From Terriglobales bacterium (GTDB lineage: Bacteria > Acidobacteriota > Terriglobia > Terriglobales > Acidobacteriaceae), in contig DATMPC010000088.1 in assembly GCA_035567895.1 (NCBI GenBank), forward strand, positions 49,662-113,661: a DNA stretch of 64,000 nt. Reading direction: 5' to 3'. Position 1 is the stretch's first letter. The number at the start of each line of letters is the position of its first letter. Below are positions 8,418-17,802 of this stretch, piece after piece. The position numbers and the translations under genes were made by a program. The notes beneath the pieces are model-generated. The model saw nothing but the letters and a program-made list of their open reading frames with translations. It was not told where the DNA came from and ran no database searches.

Positions 8418-11400
8418 ATGCGTAGTACTGCTATTTTCTTCTTTTTCGTCAGCGCAACGCTGCTTCTAGCACAAGAACTTCCCACGAAACCAGATCCGAG
8501 CAAGGCGACGCAGGAATCCCCGGTCCAGCAGGAGAACAAGGCTAAGACGCCGCTTGCTCCGCCTGCTGCCGCGGAAAAGGCGGCCGATTATTCTCAGCAA
8601 GCTTTCGTGATCGAGAAGTATGTGAATAAGATTCGCTTCGAGAACAACGGCACCTCGCAGCGCGAGCAGATCATGCGAATTCGCGTGCAGACTCAGGCGG
8701 GTGTCCAGGAGTTTGGGCAGCTGCACTTTCCTTACAACGCAGCCAACGACAAGATCGAAATCGTATCGGTGAGGGTGACGAAGCCGAACGGCGCGGTGAG
8801 TGTTGCTGGTCCCGATTCGGTACAGGACTTAACCGCGCCTGTGGCTCGCGAAGCGCCGGTGTATAGCGACTTGCATCAGAAAGACCTCGTTGTGCCGGGA
8901 CTCGCGGCGGGGGACGTCCTCGAATATGACTTCAAGGTCAACGAGTTTGAGCCTCTCGCGCCTGGCCAGTTCTGGTGGGAGCAGCAGTTTATCGACAAAG
9001 TGATCGTGCTCGACGAGCAATTGCAGATCGATGTGCCCGCTGGACGCGCGCTCAAGATGCGCACTACGGGCGCGCAACCTGTGGTCACAACCGCCGCAGG
9101 GCGCGCGACGTATGTGTGGAAGAACAAGGTGCTGAAGGTCGATGACGACGATTCGGCATCCGCAAAGAAGAACAAGAAAAAGAAGAAGCAGGTTGATCCG
9201 GATGACGACATCCCTGACGTGCAGTTGAGCACTTTCCAATCATGGGACGAGGTTGGACGCTGGTACAGCGGGCTGGAGCGCGATCGCGTGAAGCCCGACC
9301 AGACGATTCGCGCGAAAGCAGCGGAACTTACCGCCTCGGCGAAAACCGATACCGACAAGATCGAGGCGCTATACGACTTCGTCGCACCGCGCTATCGCTA
9401 TGTTGGCATCTCGTTTGGTGTGGGACGTTTTCAGCCGCACTCGGCGGATGATGTCCTGAACAATCGCTACGGCGACTGCAAAGACAAACACACGTTGCTG
9501 GCATCGCTCCTCAAAGGAAGTGGGCTGGAGGCTTATCCGGTTCTGATTCATCATGCGCGCAAGCTCGATGAGAGCGTGCCCTCGCCGTCGCAGTTCGATC
9601 ACGTCATTACCTTTGTGCCTTTGAAATCCGGGTTGGATAAAGCGGGGGACATGCGCGGCCTGTGGCTCGATTCCACCACAGAGGTTGCGCCGTTCCGCAT
9701 GTTGGTTGCAGCTATTCGCAACAAGAAGGCTCTGCTGATCCCTCCGAATGCACCGGCGCAGATTGTGACCACACCTTCCGACCTCCCAACGGCCAATCTT
9801 CAGTCGCTCAAGGTGGCAGCCAAGATCAATCAAATCGGAAAGCTGGACGCAACGTACAACTACATGGTTCGCGGTGACGCGGAACTTGCTTTCCGAGTCG
9901 CGTTTCGTGGCACTCCGGAGACGCAATGGAAGCGCGTGATTGAGTACGTCAATGCCTACCAAGGGCTCACGGGAGACGTGACGGATGTGAAGGTGAGCGA
10001 TCCCTCTGATACTCATCATCCGCTGGAGTTCAGCTACTCACTCTCGCAGCCGAATTATCTCGACTGGACAACGAAAACTTCGCAGCTCGCGGTGCCTCTG
10101 CCGCGACTCGACATGAGTTGGGCGAACCTCACCGATGACGATGACGATCGCACAAAGCCTTTCGAGTTCGCTGCTGCGCCTCTTGAGTCTCACGAGACGA
10201 TAAAGATCGAGCTGCCCGAGGGCTACAACTATCGCGCTCCTGTGCCAATCAACCTGAAGCGCGATTATGCGAGTTACGCTTCGGACTACAAGCTTGAGGG
10301 GCAAACGATTACGGTCAGCAAGGATCTCGCGCTCAACTCGCGCGAGATCGCCGCGAATCGCGGGCCTGATCTGCGCGCGTTCGTTCGTGCCGTGGCTGCG
10401 GACGGAAATCAGAGCGTTTTCGTCGAGAGTCTGTCGGCAAACTCGGGATCGAACATTCCCAGCGGAATGTCGGCCGACGATCTGAACGACGCCGGCATGG
10501 CGGCGCTCAAGAATCAGAATCTGCGGGCTGCGACTGAACTGTTCAGGAAAGTTGTCGAACTTGAGCCAAAGCACAAGGATGCCTGGAACAATCTTGGCCG
10601 CTCTTATCTGGCGCTCGGCAAATACGACGATGCGATTGCGTCCTTCAATAAGCAGATCGAGATCAATCCGTTCGACGAATTTGCGTACAACAATGTTGGC
10701 CTTGGCTATCAGTCGCAGCAGAAATATGACCAGGCCATTGTCGCGTACAAGAAACAGCTTGAGGTCAATCCACTCGACCAGTTTGCGCACGGAAATCTGG
10801 GTTCGCTGTACCTTGAGCAGAAGAACTATGCCGAGGCGGTTCCCGAATTAGAACGCGCAGTACAGATCTCGCCTCAGAATCCGGGGCTCGAAGCGAACCT
10901 CGGCCGCGCGTATCTCAACGTAAACCAGCCTGACAAAGCTCTCGCTGCCTTCGACAAAGCCGTGGAGCTGGCTCCCGCGCCGGGCATTTGGAACAACGTC
11001 GCCTACGAACTTTCGACCCACCGCACTCATCTGGACAAGGCACTCACCTATGCCGAATCGGCAATTTCCGCCACTGAGGCCGGGCTGCGGAATGTGAACG
11101 CCGATCACGTTACTCTGAACGATGTGGGCCTGGTGATGAGCATTGGCAGCTATTGGGACACGCTGGGATGGGTGTACTTCCAAAATAACCAACTGGAGAA
11201 GGCCAAACGGTACATCGAGGCGGCGTGGCTGCTCGACCAACACTCGGAGGTCGGGGATCACCTTGGGCAGCTCTACGAAAAACTTGGCCGTAAACAGGAC
11301 GCGATCCGCCATTATGCGATGGCAACCACCGCCAATCACAAGGTGCCAGAAGCGGAACAGCATCTCAAGTCTCTGCTGCCGGATGCAAAACTGGATGTCG

Positions 11401-11735
11401 CTGAGTTAGAGCGCGCCCGCAGTGAGCTGCAAGTGATGCGAAGTGTGCGTTTGCCATGGTCGAATAAAAACGCGACTGGCGAGTTCTTTCTTACGTTCAG
11501 CGCGCCGATTTCCCAGGATGGGAAACCATTAAAGCCCGATCAAGTGAAGTTCGTGCGCGGCGATGAGGCGTTGCGCAGCTACACCGCAAAGCTGCAAACG
11601 GCTGCCTTTCCAGTGCAATTTCCAGACGACACACCGATCAAGCTAGTCCGCCGAGGCGTACTGACCTGTACCGAGAGCACACATCAGTGCCAAGTCGTGC
11701 TGATGTTGCCGGAAGATGTTAGGACTGTGGACTGA
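8418..11735 (+). CDS. DUF3857 / transglutaminase-like / TPR secreted protein
   Basis: A large (1105-residue) exported protein. The ATG at 8418 gives the signal peptide RSTAIFFFFVSATLLLAQ; the open frame from 8373 adds residues without a signal. Domain order: DUF3857 at about 50-250 (YEFDFK-like strands, here LEYDFKVNEFEPL); a transglutaminase-like core at about 290-400 with YGDCKDKHTLLASLL (Cys354) and a following His, the catalytic pair of this fold; a beta-rich region; TPR repeats at about 690-940 (AWNNLGRSYLALGKYDDA, FAYNNVGLGYQSQQKYDQA, FAHGNLGSLYLEQKNYAEA); and a C-terminal beta domain. DUF3857 proteins are common in Bacteroidota and Acidobacteriota; a role in peptide or protein processing in the envelope is an inference. 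Confidence 0.9.
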   Translation: MRSTAIFFFFVSATLLLAQELPTKPDPSKATQESPVQQENKAKTPLAPPAAAEKAADYSQQAFVIEKYVNKIRFENNGTSQREQIMRIRVQTQAGVQEFGQLHFPYNAANDKIEIVSVRVTKPNGAVSVAGPDSVQDLTAPVAREAPVYSDLHQKDLVVPGLAAGDVLEYDFKVNEFEPLAPGQFWWEQQFIDKVIVLDEQLQIDVPAGRALKMRTTGAQPVVTTAAGRATYVWKNKVLKVDDDDSASAKKNKKKKKQVDPDDDIPDVQLSTFQSWDEVGRWYSGLERDRVKPDQTIRAKAAELTASAKTDTDKIEALYDFVAPRYRYVGISFGVGRFQPHSADDVLNNRYGDCKDKHTLLASLLKGSGLEAYPVLIHHARKLDESVPSPSQFDHVITFVPLKSGLDKAGDMRGLWLDSTTEVAPFRMLVAAIRNKKALLIPPNAPAQIVTTPSDLPTANLQSLKVAAKINQIGKLDATYNYMVRGDAELAFRVAFRGTPETQWKRVIEYVNAYQGLTGDVTDVKVSDPSDTHHPLEFSYSLSQPNYLDWTTKTSQLAVPLPRLDMSWANLTDDDDDRTKPFEFAAAPLESHETIKIELPEGYNYRAPVPINLKRDYASYASDYKLEGQTITVSKDLALNSREIAANRGPDLRAFVRAVAADGNQSVFVESLSANSGSNIPSGMSADDLNDAGMAALKNQNLRAATELFRKVVELEPKHKDAWNNLGRSYLALGKYDDAIASFNKQIEINPFDEFAYNNVGLGYQSQQKYDQAIVAYKKQLEVNPLDQFAHGNLGSLYLEQKNYAEAVPELERAVQISPQNPGLEANLGRAYLNVNQPDKALAAFDKAVELAPAPGIWNNVAYELSTHRTHLDKALTYAESAISATEAGLRNVNADHVTLNDVGLVMSIGSYWDTLGWVYFQNNQLEKAKRYIEAAWLLDQHSEVGDHLGQLYEKLGRKQDAIRHYAMATTANHKVPEAEQHLKSLLPDAKLDVAELERARSELQVMRSVRLPWSNKNATGEFFLTFSAPISQDGKPLKPDQVKFVRGDEALRSYTAKLQTAAFPVQFPDDTPIKLVRRGVLTCTESTHQCQVVLMLPEDVRTVD

Positions 11736-11740
11736 GAGGG

Positions 11741-11884
11741 AATCGGGTGATCGGGCCATCGGGTGATCGGGTGAAGTAAAGCGCGAGATGATTGTGTTTC
11801 CCTTTTTTGATCCAGTGACTTAGACGGAAAAGTCTGAAGTCCCAGAAGTCCGGTTACTTCACCCGATGGCCCGATCACCCGATT
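11741..11884. repeat. Long inverted repeat, family A (TCGGGTGA units)
   Basis: The left arm (11741-11778) and right arm (11854-11884) are exact reverse complements, except that the left arm holds one additional TCGGGTGA octamer. The spacer is about 75 bases. The element sits between the convergent stops of the DUF3857 gene and a small gene, where its very stable hairpin could end transcription from both sides. The octamer recurs in the element at 50758. Confidence 0.8.
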
Positions 11885-11888
11885 TCCT

Positions 11889-12083
11889 TCAGGCTTCGCC
11901 GCGCTGGATTCCGATTGCATCAAAGGCCAGGGAGTCCATGGGAGCGATGTTCATCTCCGCGCGATAGTCGTCTCCCTCGTGCAGCACCTTCCAGTAGATC
12001 AACTCCGTGATGGCGCGGCGATAGAAGTCAGCGTACGGTCCTTGCAGCGTTTCAGGAACCAGGAATTCTTCAACCGTGCTCAC
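11889..12083 (-). CDS. Small conserved-looking protein of unknown function
   Basis: A 64-residue soluble protein starting at GTG with CCTCCGGAGG about 10 bases upstream, a strong ribosome-binding site that supports the gene. The sequence is balanced and helical (YADFYRRAITELIYWKVLHE) with no membrane segment. I do not recognise a family. It ends 5 bases from the inverted repeat that separates it from the convergent DUF3857 gene. Confidence 0.65.
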   Translation of the reverse strand: MSTVEEFLVPETLQGPYADFYRRAITELIYWKVLHEGDDYRAEMNIAPMDSLAFDAIGIQRGEA

Positions 12084-12220
12084 GTTAATGTCCTCCGGAG
12101 GCTTCGCTATGGTTGGCGGGCTCTCTACCAGTCTCTAACCCGCATGTGATGCGCGCTCCTCGGCAATCGGCGCACTCGGTTGTAAATATTTCTTAAGTCA
12201 AGAGAATCAACACAATGGCG

Positions 12221-12766
12221 CTACTGCTTGGGCACACCGGCGTCTTCCACTTCCTGTGGGAACGATTTGAAGGTCACTTCCCTCGACTTTGACGAGACTT
12301 TCTTGTTGTCGTCCAGGTCGAATTGTTTCAGAGTTCCCTGGATTGTCCAGTAGCCTTCCTGATCGGGAGTCTTCGCCTGCCCGCGACCGATCACTCCGGC
12401 AAATTCATACCAGGTGCCGTGTATGGGCTTGGTTGTGAAGGTGAGTTGTTTGCCGTCAAGGGCTCCCTTGCTGAAGAACTGATCAAGAAAGACGCCGCGA
12501 TCGCTGTCGCGATCGCCAAAGCGCGAGACAAAGCCTGATACTTTGCCCTCTTCCACGGTAACTTGGACAAACTCGCCATCGCGCAGGAACGTGTACATCC
12601 CGGAGATGTGGTCCCCAGACTGGCTCGTTTGAACATGTGGCGCAGAATGCTTCTTTCCGTGCCCCTGGGCGCTCAGGAGGAGAGGCGAGCCGAGGCACAC
12701 TGTCAGCAGGGCCACGACCATGATTTTTAGCGGGATAGGACGGAGTACTGTAACCATTTGAGGCAT
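12221..12766 (-). CDS. Secreted protein of unknown function
   Basis: About 181 residues. The frame is open from 12796, but the ATG at 12766 (MPQMVTVL) has a purine-rich GGGTAAGAAG just upstream and directly precedes a signal peptide (PLKIMVVALLTVCLGSPLLLSAQ). The mature part is beta-rich: GMYTFLRDGEFVQVTVEEG, FVSRFGDRDSDRGVFLDQFF, LTFTTKPIHGTWYEF, GYWTIQGTL. This hints at a lipocalin-like or small beta-barrel fold, but no family is recognised. It is divergent from the TonB-like gene and shares a short intergenic region with it. Confidence 0.65.
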   Translation of the reverse strand: MPQMVTVLRPIPLKIMVVALLTVCLGSPLLLSAQGHGKKHSAPHVQTSQSGDHISGMYTFLRDGEFVQVTVEEGKVSGFVSRFGDRDSDRGVFLDQFFSKGALDGKQLTFTTKPIHGTWYEFAGVIGRGQAKTPDQEGYWTIQGTLKQFDLDDNKKVSSKSREVTFKSFPQEVEDAGVPKQ

Positions 12767-12798
12767 TCTTCTTACCCGAAATTTGCTAATTATCAAGG

Positions 12799-12804
12799 TA
12801 TAAT
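12799..12804 (+). promoter_or_regulatory. Possible -10 box for the TonB-like gene
   Basis: A perfect TATAAT 31 bases before the ATG at 12835. A TTGCTA at 12783 is too close to serve as a standard -35 box, so an activator or another sigma factor may be needed. Confidence 0.4.
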
Positions 12805-12834
12805 CCAGCTACTCAGTAAGTAAACGGGATTCGC

Positions 12835-14688
12835 ATGGCAGTTCCTGGCAGTGGGTCGCAGAAGTCGTCGTTCGAACCTGCGGCTACGCGGGAACTCGAA
12901 GTCCGCCTGAACTGGGAGCTTCCACCCTGGTTCCCTTCCCTTCGCAACAATGTAACCTCCCTTTTCAAGCGCGAGCAGCCAACTCCGCCGCTCGGTTTCC
13001 GTCCCGGCATCTTCTGGAGAGACGTATTTGTCGATCAGCAACTGAACCGGAAGAGCATGTTCCGTTCGTATGCCGGTCACGTCATCTTTGCCGGATTGAT
13101 CTACGTGCTCTCGATGCCGTTCTACTGGAATCGCATCGTCAAGATCGAGACATTCCATAACGATCGCATTACGTACATAAACCCCGAAGAGGACATACTT
13201 GTTTCGGAGCCAACTCCGCCGGAGATCGTTCAGAAGCGAATAGCGCCGGTGATCAGCAGGAGTTCGCGTGCTGCGAATGCGTCTCGCGGCGAGCCTCGCC
13301 GGCGTGTACTTGAGGCGATGGCCATCCCAAAATGGTCCGATAACTCAACGCACACAATCGTTGCCCCAGATGCTCCGAAGATTCTAGCCAGCGCTCCCGT
13401 GCCGGACATTGTGCTCTCGAGTTCCGTGCCGCAAGCGCCTCCGGTTGCCGCGGTGGCGTCGAACACTCCAAAGCTGGTTGCGCCAGTGTTTGACACGACT
13501 CCCGTTGCTCCTCCGCCTGATGTCACCAAGGCGAGCGCACAACTGCGCTCTCCCGTTTTGCCGCAGCCGGCGGCTATTGCGCCACCGGTCGTGACCAATG
13601 GCGTGCGAGATTTGGCCAAGCTAAACATTGCTCCGGTACCCGCCGCCGTGAATCCCGAGCCGAAACTTACTGTTTCTGCCAGTCATACTCTCGCGGGACT
13701 CAGCACGCCCGAACCAATCGCGCCGACTCCCGATTTGAAAACCGCCGCGAGCACGCAATTGAACAAGGCGACGCTAGGACCAGCGCAGCCGATCGCTCCG
13801 CCTCCTGACATCAAGACAGTAGCCAACGCGTCCGGAGTTGCAGGGAAAGTGCCGGGTGCGGCCGAGCCGCTTGCCCCTCCACCCGATCTGAGCGCCGCCG
13901 GAAGTGCTGTTTCAGCCTCGGGCATGTTGATCTCCATCAACTCGACTCCAGTGGCCGGAGCGCCGCGCTTGCCCGACGGCAACCGACGAGGAACTTTTGC
14001 TGGACACCCGGATGCTACCGAGAACTCTACGGGAGCACCAGCCAAACTCGCGGGTGGCGCTGGCCCTGGCGGCGACTCACCGACAGCGACGAAGGATGAA
14101 CTAGGAATCGTCGCAGCGGCCGTGCCGCACGGCATTCTGAACGGCGCGCCGATCACTACTACTCAGGGATTGGCGAACTCGCTGAATTCCACATCTGGGA
14201 ATACGCTCCTTGCCATGGCTCGCCCATCCAGAATCAGCCTGCCACCACCTCGCGTGGCAACCGTTGTGGATGAGCCGGATGCTCTGGACCAAAGCGTCTT
14301 CCGCGGACGCAAGTACTACACGATGGCACTGAACACGCCGAATCTGACCTCAGCGGGCGGAAGCTGGATCTTCCGGTTTGCCGAGCGTGGCATCAGTTCC
14401 AAGGCCGGTGAGGTCACGGCTCCAATTGTCGTTCGCGAAGTCGACCCAGCGTATCCGGCAGACTTGATCAAGGACAACGTTCAGGGAATGGTCATTCTTT
14501 ATGCCGTGATCCGCGCCGACGGAACGGTTGCACAAGTCAAAGTGTTAGAGGGCTTTGACGATCGCCTGGACGAAAATGCACGCAAGGCGCTCAGCGCCTG
14601 GCATTTCGTTCCCGGCACCCGCGACGGCAGCCCGGTAGACCTCGAAGCAGTCGTACGAATTCCCTTCCGCTCCAAGCGCCCTTTCTGA
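12835..14688 (+). CDS. TonB-like energy-transducing protein with long Pro-rich linker
   Basis: 617 residues. An atypically long cytoplasmic N-terminus (about 80 residues, including PPWFPSLRNNVTSLFKRE) precedes a single membrane span at about 82-98. Residues about 120-480 form a Pro/Ala-rich periplasmic linker built from imperfect repeats of the type (E/A)PIAPPPDLKTAA. The last 90 residues are a TonB C-terminal domain (REVDPAYPADLIKDNVQGMV ... LDENARKALSAWHFVPG). TonB proteins transmit proton-motive force to outer-membrane receptors. No ExbB/ExbD or receptor lies nearby, so a partner set elsewhere is implied, or the domain serves another envelope role. ATG with GGGA upstream. Confidence 0.85.
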   Translation: MAVPGSGSQKSSFEPAATRELEVRLNWELPPWFPSLRNNVTSLFKREQPTPPLGFRPGIFWRDVFVDQQLNRKSMFRSYAGHVIFAGLIYVLSMPFYWNRIVKIETFHNDRITYINPEEDILVSEPTPPEIVQKRIAPVISRSSRAANASRGEPRRRVLEAMAIPKWSDNSTHTIVAPDAPKILASAPVPDIVLSSSVPQAPPVAAVASNTPKLVAPVFDTTPVAPPPDVTKASAQLRSPVLPQPAAIAPPVVTNGVRDLAKLNIAPVPAAVNPEPKLTVSASHTLAGLSTPEPIAPTPDLKTAASTQLNKATLGPAQPIAPPPDIKTVANASGVAGKVPGAAEPLAPPPDLSAAGSAVSASGMLISINSTPVAGAPRLPDGNRRGTFAGHPDATENSTGAPAKLAGGAGPGGDSPTATKDELGIVAAAVPHGILNGAPITTTQGLANSLNSTSGNTLLAMARPSRISLPPPRVATVVDEPDALDQSVFRGRKYYTMALNTPNLTSAGGSWIFRFAERGISSKAGEVTAPIVVREVDPAYPADLIKDNVQGMVILYAVIRADGTVAQVKVLEGFDDRLDENARKALSAWHFVPGTRDGSPVDLEAVVRIPFRSKRPF

Positions 14689-14717
14689 GTTCCAATTAAG
14701 GAATCGAGCCGAAGCGC

Positions 14718-16952
14718 TTATACGCTCACCGCAGCAGCAGCAGGCTTTTCCAGCAGATCGTAGATTTCCTGGTTCACGCAAACCTCGTAGTACTTGCGAG
14801 AGGTCCAGTCAGTAACCGTCATCGATCGCGCGTCAACATGCGGAATTGTGCCCTCACGCACCACGATTTTGTGGAATGCTCCGGCGGCAACCGGAACCAT
14901 GCCACTGAAGAGTCGCACGGGTTCGCCCGGCCAAACGGAGAGCAACTGAACCCGGTGTTCCTTCAGCGAGATCTCGTGCGACAGTTTCTCGAAGGCCGGT
15001 TTGCTGATCAGCACACCATTGATGTTGTAGCGCACTAGAAATTCATCGGGATTCTCGGTTAGGTCCCTGTCTTGGACCGTCTGCAGATTGAAAACGTTGA
15101 AGGGCATCTGCCTGTCAGCGAGAAACTTGCGCGCGCCCTTGCTGCACGACGAGAGACGGTCACTCTCATTCAGTGCTTTGGAAATCATGATGCGCTGTGC
15201 GCCGTAAATCAGATACATGGGCGCGGAGTCCTGATAGGAAATGCCGATCCCAAGTTCCAGCGCAGGTAACCCTTGTTTTCGCGACTGTTCGTTGTATGCG
15301 CTCACGATGCCGACCATTTCTTTCGCGAGAATGCAGGTGCGCGCGACCCCGAGTCCAGTTTCGCCCTCGCGCTCAAACAGAGCGAGGATGACCGCATCTC
15401 CTTCGATGAACACAGTCGAAGCGTCGTATTTCGGCAGCAGCTTGTTGATTGGCTCGTAGAAGTTCAGGCTGAAGTACGAGGCGGGATTGAGTCCACGCTC
15501 GTAGAGAGTGCGCGTCAGAGTCGTTGAGTCCCGAATGTCCGCCTTCAGTATCACGTGACGAACGACCTTTTCCTCGCCCTTCTTCTGCTCGTCAGACAAT
15601 AGAAACTCATACAGCGTGTTGTTAATCGCTGAGAGTTCCTTCAGACGCTCCGTTGCGATCACATTCACGGCGTCCATGGCCGAGTTCAAGGCTTCGAAGC
15701 GCCGCAAGTCGCGGTGATAACGAATAAAGTCGCCGAAGAATCGCGCGGCCACTTTGGCGCGGTCGAGCCCCTTGCACGAGTCCACTTTCTTCACCGCGGT
15801 GTTCAAGTTAGCGGCAGATATCTTTCCGTGTTCCTCGAGCAAAGTTTCCACTCGGGTCCGCTCCGTCTTCGAGATCAGAGCATTTTTGAGTTGTTGCGGA
15901 TTAATTGGAGGCGAGTACTGCGCCAGCAATGGCACAGCTTCGTACGATGCAATCACATGTTCGATAACGTTTTCCTTCTCCAGCAACTCCACCCAGGCTG
16001 TAAGCAGCGCCCGCTGCGCCTTTCCTTTGGGAAGAGTCTCTACGGGTGTTCCGCCGGCGAATAGTTCGTGGGCATTTTCTGGAACACTGAGCAGCGGATC
16101 TAAAGCGTCATCGTTCTCGATGCCGGAAAGCTGAAGAGATCGCAGGAAGTCGCAAGCGATCGACTGCATAGTCTCGAAACGATCGGGATCTCGTTCGTAG
16201 TTGCCCAGCATTACGTACTGTTCGGCATTCAAATAGTCGTCCCGCCCATCCTCTGTATAAAGCAGGCGATTAAGAAAGAGATCATAAGTTGCGTTCTCTG
16301 CGTCGCCGAAGTATGAGCGCCGCATCCGCGAAATCGATTCTTTCTCGATGTCGCGAATCGTGGCGAAGAGGTCCTGCCCTACCTTGCGTAACACAGCTTT
16401 CTTGTTTACCTGAAAGCGAGCGAAGCGTTCGCGGAGTTCCACCGCCTTCGACAGAAGAGCTTGACGGGGACCGTCGTAGGTCTTGAGCTTCGCGCGGCTA
16501 CGCTCCAGTGCCTGCCCGAACTGAGCAGCCAATTCGTTGCGCTGAAATTTGATGATTGCGAGCCGGCCCAGCAGATCGATTGAGATGTTGTTTTCGCTCT
16601 TCGCCCGGTTGAGGGAAGCTACATGCAATTCGAGGAGCGCGCGCTTGAAGCCGATGGCATCGACGACTTTCTCTGGCGTCGACGCGGGAGGCAGCCGGAC
16701 TCTCGACAGCGGACGCGAATCCGTCGGCAGGTCGTCTACCAAAGGCTCGATCTGCCCATGCCTGGTGATCAGCCGAAAGATATGGTTGCGCGTGCTCTCC
16801 ATGAAACGAGTACTAAGCGCGACATCGTGGCGGATGTTGTCCACTCCGCGGACAAGGTTTTCAAGTTGGATAAAAGGCTGATACGACGAGAGCTGCGTCT
16901 GTTGCGCATGCTCAGAGAGAGATCCGCCGCGTTGTAGGAAGCCGAAGGCCAT
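14718..16952 (-). CDS. Large protein with C-terminal class III cyclase-like domain
   Basis: 744 residues. The first about 460 are helical and not recognised. From about 465 there is a nucleotide-cyclase homology domain: ADIRDSTTLTRTL carries the first metal-binding Asp (472) and FIEGDAVILALFE the second (519), followed by the LELGIGISYQ strand. The Asn/Arg pair of the NxxxR motif that stabilises the transition state is not in its usual spacing (the equivalent region reads ISKALNESDRL), so catalysis is doubtful; the domain may be regulatory. A further 120 residues follow. No membrane segment. Convergent with the TonB-like gene, 29 bases apart. Confidence 0.75.
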   Translation of the reverse strand: MAFGFLQRGGSLSEHAQQTQLSSYQPFIQLENLVRGVDNIRHDVALSTRFMESTRNHIFRLITRHGQIEPLVDDLPTDSRPLSRVRLPPASTPEKVVDAIGFKRALLELHVASLNRAKSENNISIDLLGRLAIIKFQRNELAAQFGQALERSRAKLKTYDGPRQALLSKAVELRERFARFQVNKKAVLRKVGQDLFATIRDIEKESISRMRRSYFGDAENATYDLFLNRLLYTEDGRDDYLNAEQYVMLGNYERDPDRFETMQSIACDFLRSLQLSGIENDDALDPLLSVPENAHELFAGGTPVETLPKGKAQRALLTAWVELLEKENVIEHVIASYEAVPLLAQYSPPINPQQLKNALISKTERTRVETLLEEHGKISAANLNTAVKKVDSCKGLDRAKVAARFFGDFIRYHRDLRRFEALNSAMDAVNVIATERLKELSAINNTLYEFLLSDEQKKGEEKVVRHVILKADIRDSTTLTRTLYERGLNPASYFSLNFYEPINKLLPKYDASTVFIEGDAVILALFEREGETGLGVARTCILAKEMVGIVSAYNEQSRKQGLPALELGIGISYQDSAPMYLIYGAQRIMISKALNESDRLSSCSKGARKFLADRQMPFNVFNLQTVQDRDLTENPDEFLVRYNINGVLISKPAFEKLSHEISLKEHRVQLLSVWPGEPVRLFSGMVPVAAGAFHKIVVREGTIPHVDARSMTVTDWTSRKYYEVCVNQEIYDLLEKPAAAAVSV

Positions 16953-17144
16953 TTCGTTGCGCCCGGCTTCGGCAGATCAGGTTGCGCAGCGTGAACATTT
17001 CGCGGATACAAGTCGGGCGCCGCGAAATATAGCCTTCCGGGACTCACCAGCTAAGACAAGGAGTCTAACGCGTCAAATGGCGCTCAGCACTGGGTGTTCA
17101 ACCTGAATAACCGGTTACTTTGGTACAGGAACGACAAGCAATAA

Positions 17145-17209
17145 GCGATAGGCAATAAGCAAATAGGCTAAAGCCTCAGTCGAATGAGATTTCGCCTATT
17201 GCCTATCGC
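17145..17209. repeat. Inverted repeat, family B (GGCAATAAGC units)
   Basis: GCGATAGGCAATAAGC (17145-17160) and its reverse complement, with one mismatch, at 17194-17209, separated by 33 bases. It lies in a 303-base gap between two minus-strand genes. Related units occur at 27204 and 28626. Nothing else is recognised in this gap. Confidence 0.75.
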
Positions 17210-17255
17210 CAATTGCGCCGCCTTTCCCCGCGACCGCGGGTTAATTCTTCGCGCT

Positions 17256-17753
17256 TCAACCAGCCTTGTATTCGGCTACTTCTTCGCCTGGCTTAAAGAT
17301 GGGATGTTGCTGTTGAGCTGAATCCATCATCGACAGCTTCGCGTTGATTTCTTCCATGTCCTTACGTGCCCAACCTACGCTGTTTACTTGAATCCTGCCA
17401 TCGCGATCCACGAGGTAGGCAGTAGGAACATTGGTCAGCTTATAGGCGTTAGAGACGATGTACTGCTTTGAATCATCGATCGCAACAGGAAAAGTTACTC
17501 CGTACTGCTTCATGAAGGCTTGTGTATCTCTGAGATCGTTCTGCGATATACCGACGAACGAGACCGCTTCGGGCTTGTGAAGCTGCGACATCCGCTCGAA
17601 GTACGGAAATGCGTATTGGCAGGTAGGACAGCTCACTTTGAAGAAAGCGAGCACAACTGGTCCACGCTTGGTTAACTCGGATAAGGTTACCGGCTTACCG
17701 GTTGTACTGGTCAGGGTGAACTCTTGAGCCTTCGCACCACTAGGAAGCGCCAT
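17256..17753 (-). CDS. Cytoplasmic redoxin (AhpC/TlpA-like) with CPTC motif
   Basis: A 165-residue thioredoxin-fold protein. The N-terminus matches redoxins (GAKAQEFTLTSTTGKPVTL). The active site is CPTC (Cys42, Cys45) in FFKVSCPTCQYAFP. VGISQNDLRDTQAFMKQYGV and AYLVDRDGRIQVNSVGW complete the fold. There is no signal peptide, so it acts in the cytoplasm. Its exact role (thiol peroxidase or disulfide reductase) is not decided by sequence; the CxxC arrangement suggests a disulfide exchange enzyme of the TlpA/BCP group. It follows mutY on the same strand by 49 bases and may be co-transcribed with it. Confidence 0.88.
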   Translation of the reverse strand: MALPSGAKAQEFTLTSTTGKPVTLSELTKRGPVVLAFFKVSCPTCQYAFPYFERMSQLHKPEAVSFVGISQNDLRDTQAFMKQYGVTFPVAIDDSKQYIVSNAYKLTNVPTAYLVDRDGRIQVNSVGWARKDMEEINAKLSMMDSAQQQHPIFKPGEEVAEYKAG

Positions 17754-17802
17754 CTGCTGGAAACTCCTTTGAACGATCGATCGAGCACCGTTCGATTGGA
17801 TT

